DNA from: Anaerolineae bacterium
Lineage (GTDB): Bacteria; Chloroflexota; Anaerolineae; 4572-78; NAK82
DNA: 8,123 nucleotides
Direction: 5' to 3'
Assembly: GCA_030598425.1 (NCBI GenBank)
Contig: JAUVPY010000096.1
Coordinates: 1 to 8,123 of the forward strand
This document shows, in pieces, positions 5,686-8,123 of the stretch; position 1 is the stretch's first letter; every line of letters starts with the position of its first letter. The notes beneath the pieces are model-generated. The model was not told the DNA's origin, made no database searches, and saw only the letters and a list, made by a program, of their open reading frames with translations. The translations under genes were made by a program, and so were the position numbers.

Positions 5686-6089
5686 GCTTGGGGGACTTTG
5701 TGCGATATTTGCGGGCGATAAAAGGCGGACCCGATTTTTGGACCGTTGAGGAAGCCACTGGTGTCCCCGGACGTACCCTGCGTGAAATCGAGCAACGTTA
5801 CCGGCGCGTGGGGGAAAGCGAAGAAGACCTACAGAAGCTGGCTGATTACTACGCTGTACCGGTCGATGAACTAACCTGGCGCCGCGAAAAGTGGCGCAAA
5901 CTACTCTCAGTGGCGCTGTATACGGCACAAACCGAAGATCACCCGATCCGCTTGATCCTGCGCGACGGCCCGACCTTTGAGGGTCGCGTCTTGTGGTGGG
6001 ATCTTGGTGCAACCGAACTGGACTTGCTCGACGGAGGCGAGCGGTTGGTTGTGCAGCGGCACGCTGTGGACGATTGGGACCTCGTATAG
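5682..6089 (+). CDS. Second HTH protein with Sm-like C-terminal domain
   Basis: This 135-residue protein is translationally coupled to the gene before it through an ATGA overlap, with AAGGGGG upstream of its ATG. Residues 3-66 form a helix-turn-helix of Cro/XRE type (TVEEATGVPGRTLREIEQRY, ending in the family-like LADYYAVPVDEL). Residues 75-135 look like a Sm fold. IRLILRDGPTFEGRVLWWDL matches the Sm1 pattern of two strands with L/F-x-G-x-V. VVQRHAVDDWDL matches the Sm2 pattern, where Gln125-Arg126-His127-Ala128-Val129 aligns with Hfq YKHAI. It is therefore a shorter paralogue-like partner of the upstream protein without the basic linker. It keeps the His that the partner lacks, which would suit a mixed ring. 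That pairing is inference. It ends 30 bp from the convergent ppa stop with no clear terminator. Confidence 0.8.
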   Translation: MSLGDFVRYLRAIKGGPDFWTVEEATGVPGRTLREIEQRYRRVGESEEDLQKLADYYAVPVDELTWRREKWRKLLSVALYTAQTEDHPIRLILRDGPTFEGRVLWWDLGATELDLLDGGERLVVQRHAVDDWDLV

Positions 6090-6119
6090 CTGTCCTACCC
6101 CAGAGTGCTTTGACCCCTC

Positions 6120-6662
6120 CTAAATCCGCCGCCCCCGGCCAAACTTCTCCTGATACAGTTTCATTGCGTGCTCAATCTGCGTGTTGGCTGCGTCCAACCC
6201 TTCCCAGCCAATAGGTTTGGTGCGCACTCCTTCCAAGTCTTTGTAAACCTCAAAGAAATGCGCTGCCTCTCGCAAGAAGTGTTGGGGGATGTCATCGATA
6301 CTTCGGTAATCGTTGAAAAGGGGGTCACTGGCGGGCACGGCCAATATTTTATCATCGGGCAGGTCCCGATCGAGCATTTTGAAGATACCTAAGGGCCGCG
6401 CCTCGATGACACAGCCGGGAAAGGTTGGCTCGTTATTCATCACCAGCACGTCCAGGGGGTCGCCGTCCTCGTAAAAACTGCGGGGAATGAGTCCGTAATC
6501 GCCGGGGTAGTAGAGAGAAGAGAAAAGGACCCGGTCCAACTTGATTACACCTAGTTCCTTGCTATACTCGTATTTGTTGCGTGACCCCTTGGGGATCTCC
6601 ACGATCACGTAGATGAGGTGGGGTGGATTGGTTCCTGGTTCCAATTCGTGCCACAAGTTCAT
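6120..6662 (-). CDS. ppa: Inorganic pyrophosphatase (family I, soluble)
   Basis: This 180-residue protein is of normal bacterial length and hydrolyses pyrophosphate to phosphate, pulling biosynthetic reactions forward. The family signature DGDPLDV (66-72) contains metal ligands Asp66, Asp68 and Asp71. Others visible are Glu22 in VEIPKGSRNKYEY, Lys30, Arg44, Asp98 in LDRD, Asp103/Lys105 in PDDKI, and Tyr140-Lys141 in FFEVYKDLEG. These match the E. coli enzyme's set at nearly the same numbers. The ATG at 6662 was preferred because AGGAG lies 6 nt upstream; an in-frame TTG at 6668 overlaps the ribosome site region. Magnesium-dependent cytoplasmic hexamers are usual for the family. The gene is monocistronic, with a long upstream region holding two dyads. 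Confidence 0.97.
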   Translation of the reverse strand: MNLWHELEPGTNPPHLIYVIVEIPKGSRNKYEYSKELGVIKLDRVLFSSLYYPGDYGLIPRSFYEDGDPLDVLVMNNEPTFPGCVIEARPLGIFKMLDRDLPDDKILAVPASDPLFNDYRSIDDIPQHFLREAAHFFEVYKDLEGVRTKPIGWEGLDAANTQIEHAMKLYQEKFGRGRRI

Positions 6663-6749
6663 AGCCAACTCCTATGGCGAGGATCTAGCTTTAGCCCCCT
6701 AAACGACTGTGGTTGCCTCGTGTGAGAGTCAGATCTGTTCAGTCTTTCA

Positions 6750-6778
6750 TGTTCGGCTCAGTAATACTACCACGAACA
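6750..6778. promoter_or_regulatory. Symmetric dyad upstream of ppa, candidate operator
   Basis: Two perfectly concentric inverted repeats share one centre at base 6764: TGTTCG / CGAACA on the outside and AGTA-A-TACT inside, each separated by 4 unpaired bases. It lies 88-116 bp upstream of the ppa start. Two concentric dyads suggest a binding site for a dimer or tetramer. The half-site GTTCG resembles LexA half-sites but points the wrong way round, so no regulator is named. Confidence 0.35.
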
Positions 6779-6838
6779 GTGAGATTAGGCATCTTTGAGG
6801 TATTGCTGCAACTCTATGGGCGCTAACTGCGTATTTAA

Positions 6839-6860
6839 TGTATACCAGTAGGTATCACAT
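6839..6860 (-). promoter_or_regulatory. Possible extended -10 promoter of ppa overlapping an inverted repeat
   Basis: On the minus strand, TGGTATACA (6847-6839) fits an extended -10, but there is no good -35. It overlaps ATACC-AGTA-GGTAT (6842-6855), an inverted repeat of the GntR-like TnTATACC type. A start near 6832 would give ppa a ~170-nt leader. This and the neighbouring dyad and promoter account for most of the 312 gene-free bases at 6663-6974; nothing else was recognised there. Confidence 0.3.
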
Positions 6861-6881
6861 TTTGTGGCTTTTACAGACCTA

Positions 6882-6910
6882 TTGTCAACTCTGCCAACCT
6901 CTGGTATAAT
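6882..6910 (+). promoter_or_regulatory. Strong promoter of the DUF4013 gene
   Basis: TTGTCA (6882-6887), 17 nt, then TATAAT (6905-6910), with the extended TGG just before the -10. Start of transcription is expected near 6917. A short hairpin (CGCC-TTGA-GGCG) follows in the leader, then a GAGGAGG ribosome site before the ATG at 6975. Confidence 0.8.
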
Positions 6911-6974
6911 GGGCGTGTCGCCTTGAGGCGGCCATTGCCACAATGATATTCTAAATGAGTGAGGAGGTTCTTTC

Positions 6975-7628
6975 ATGGACGTAGGTTCTTCGTTCTCGTA
7001 CATGTTCAAGGATGAGGATTGGATCAAGAAGATTCTCATCGGCGGTGTGGTGGGTGCCATTCCAATTGTCAACTTTGCTGCCATAGGCTATCTGATCCAG
7101 ATTATCCGCAATGTGCGCGACGGGCAGACGTTGCCGCTGCCCGAATGGGATGAATTTGGCAAGTACTTCGTTGATGGTCTGTGGATATTCTTAATCTTTC
7201 TAGTTTGGGCAATCCCCATCATCGTGGTCGCTTGTCTTCAGGGTGTTGGCGTAGCAGCCCTGGCTGAAGTCAGTGATGACGCGGCCAATGCGTTTGGCAT
7301 CATTGCGGTCTGCTTTACCTTCGTGATGGTTCTGTGGGGTCTCGTGATAGCTGCCGTTAGCCCGGCAATCATGGTCCTCTACGCTGAAGTCGGGGAGTTC
7401 ATGGCCGGCTTCCGGTTTGGCGATATTTTCGAAATCATCAGGGCCAACGTCGGAAACTACATTATCGTCATACTCCTGGTATGGGTGGCCGGCTTGATTG
7501 CCTCGTTCGGAGTGATTTTGTGTGTCATTGGCGTCATCTTTACTCAGTTCTGGTCCTACCTGGTGGCCGGCAATTTGATGGGGCAGTTGGCCGCGCAAGA
7601 GTCATCCACTGATCTCACTACCCCGTAA
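6975..7628 (+). CDS. DUF4013 family membrane protein
   Basis: This 217-residue polytopic membrane protein has the DUF4013 pattern. The N-terminus reads FKDEDWIKKILIGGVVGAIP, with IVNFAAIGYLIQIIRNV after it, then the family-typical polar loop GQTLPLPEWDEFGKYFVDGL (50-69). Hydrophobic segments lie at about 18-45, 68-93, 106-137 and 160-200. The C-terminal tail is short and polar (AAQESSTDLTTP). There is no signal peptide and no catalytic motif. The family's function is unknown; it occurs in many bacteria and archaea as a small integral membrane protein. The ATG has GAGGAGG 7-9 nt upstream. The gene appears monocistronic between its own promoter and a strong hairpin. Confidence 0.88.
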   Translation: MDVGSSFSYMFKDEDWIKKILIGGVVGAIPIVNFAAIGYLIQIIRNVRDGQTLPLPEWDEFGKYFVDGLWIFLIFLVWAIPIIVVACLQGVGVAALAEVSDDAANAFGIIAVCFTFVMVLWGLVIAAVSPAIMVLYAEVGEFMAGFRFGDIFEIIRANVGNYIIVILLVWVAGLIASFGVILCVIGVIFTQFWSYLVAGNLMGQLAAQESSTDLTTP

Positions 7629-7638
7629 GGTTGTGGCT

Positions 7639-7678
7639 GATAAACGGCGGTCGGCTATTGAGCCGACCGCCGTTTATC
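7639..7678 (+). terminator. Strong hairpin terminator after the DUF4013 gene
   Basis: A perfect 18-bp stem (GATAAACGGCGGTCGGCT at 7639-7656 with AGCCGACCGCCGTTTATC at 7661-7678) closes on a 4-nt ATTG loop, starting 10 bp past the stop codon. The distal arm ends GTTTATC, so the T-rich tract is inside the stem as in compact terminators, and termination could work on both strands. The A-T base of the stem is symmetric. Confidence 0.85.
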
Positions 7679-7689
7679 ACATTTATGGG

Positions 7690-7720
7690 GGCGATCAGCC
7701 CTATCCAGGTTTGGATCGCC
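7690..7720. repeat. Short inverted repeat before the DUF4126 gene
   Basis: GGCGATC (7690-7696) and GATCGCC (7714-7720) pair perfectly around a 17-nt spacer. The interior also holds ATCCA-GGTT-TGGAT. It lies between the DUF4013 terminator and the next start codon and could be a leader hairpin; no function can be assigned. Confidence 0.35.
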
Positions 7721-7784
7721 TGTTTGAGGGACGCTGGACGCTTGCGGCGTTTGGCGTAAGTGCTCCGACTACCAAGATTGACAA

Positions 7785-8123
7785 ATGGACGCATATACCA
7801 GTGTATTCTCGGCCTTCGGTCTAGCCTCCGCGGCTGGGCTAAACGCCTATCTGCCATTGCTTGTCGTGGCCCTGACGGCGCGCTTCACTGATCTCATCCA
7901 GCTAAATGAGCCGTGGGATGTGTTGACCAGTTGGTGGGTTATCGGCGTACTGGCGATTCTGTTGCTTGTCGAGATGACGGTGGACAAGGTTCCCGCTGTT
8001 GATACGGCCAACGATGTCATCAACACCGCCATCCGCCCGGTGGCAGGGGCAATTCTATTTGCCGCCAGCTCTGGCGCGGTTGGCGAAGTGCATCCAGTGC
8101 TGGCCGTCATCTGTGGCTTGCTC
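7785..8123 (+). CDS. DUF4126 family membrane protein (3' partial)
   Basis: The frame is open from ATG 7785 to the window edge and gives 113 residues. It begins with a hydrophobic segment containing FGLASAAGLNAYLPLLVVAL (11-30), a family hallmark. A loop with NEPWDVLTSWW and a second membrane segment (52-63) follow. Then come EMTVDKVPAVDT (63-74), the conserved E-x4-DK-x-P-x-x-D motif, and IRPVAGAILFAASS (83-96). This pattern is DUF4126, an uncharacterised integral membrane family. The start is fixed by a TGA two codons upstream (7779-7781). No clear Shine-Dalgarno site is visible, so translation may be weak or leaderless, although no good promoter abuts the ATG either. Usual family length is ~180-200, so roughly half is missing here. 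Confidence 0.85.
   Translation, partial: MDAYTSVFSAFGLASAAGLNAYLPLLVVALTARFTDLIQLNEPWDVLTSWWVIGVLAILLLVEMTVDKVPAVDTANDVINTAIRPVAGAILFAASSGAVGEVHPVLAVICGLL

Noticed and set aside
6750..6778. LexA box reading of the GTTCG/CGAAC dyad
   Set aside because: Bacillus-type LexA sites have CGAAC then GTTCG, with 4 bp between; here the order is reversed and the spacing is 17 bp.
6785..7084. 99-codon minus-strand frame between ppa and DUF4013
   Set aside because: It starts antisense inside DUF4013, crosses its promoter, and shows no recognisable protein features.
7633..7824. 63-codon plus-strand frame after DUF4013
   Set aside because: It begins inside the terminator hairpin with a non-ATG start and overlaps the DUF4126 start in another frame.

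Overview
The window is a bacterial chromosomal segment with housekeeping-type genes. It has sigma-70-like promoters, Shine-Dalgarno sites and intrinsic terminators. An archaeal-type phosphoglycerate mutase, a phosphopentomutase, BioY, DUF4013 and DUF4126 proteins and moderately high GC together suggest a Chloroflexota (Anaerolineae-like) genome. That assignment is an inference from gene content; there is no rRNA or other marker here to confirm it.

Layout. Bases 1-150 (+) hold the last 49 codons of a membrane protein, probably an MFS transporter. It converges on a complete SRAP/YedK-family protein (166-837, -), which shields abasic DNA. Next on the minus strand is a small stand-alone SWIM zinc-finger protein (1023-1277). 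It is preceded by a compact leader: a consensus promoter, a possible 29-residue leader peptide and an intrinsic terminator. Further upstream on the same strand are a bioY-apgM pair (biotin uptake S-component and 2,3-BPG-independent phosphoglycerate mutase) and deoB (phosphopentomutase). Each of these two units has a recognisable promoter.

Divergent from deoB, on the plus strand, is a two-gene operon (4972-6089) whose stop and start codons overlap as ATGA. Both proteins appear to join an N-terminal XRE-type helix-turn-helix to a C-terminal Sm/Hfq-like domain. Its predicted 5' untranslated region carries a perfect 19-bp inverted repeat around a 55-nt loop. This is the most unusual part of the window: a possible pair of DNA- and RNA-binding regulators with their own structured leader.

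The operon converges on inorganic pyrophosphatase (ppa, -). A 312-bp divergent intergenic region with two dyad symmetries separates ppa from a DUF4013 membrane protein (+). That gene ends at a strong 18-bp hairpin. The window closes inside a DUF4126 membrane protein (+).

Functionally, apgM (glycolysis), deoB (nucleoside and pentose-phosphate salvage), ppa (pyrophosphate removal) and bioY (cofactor uptake) are core metabolism. The HTH-Sm pair and the SWIM protein with its leader are the candidate regulatory parts.
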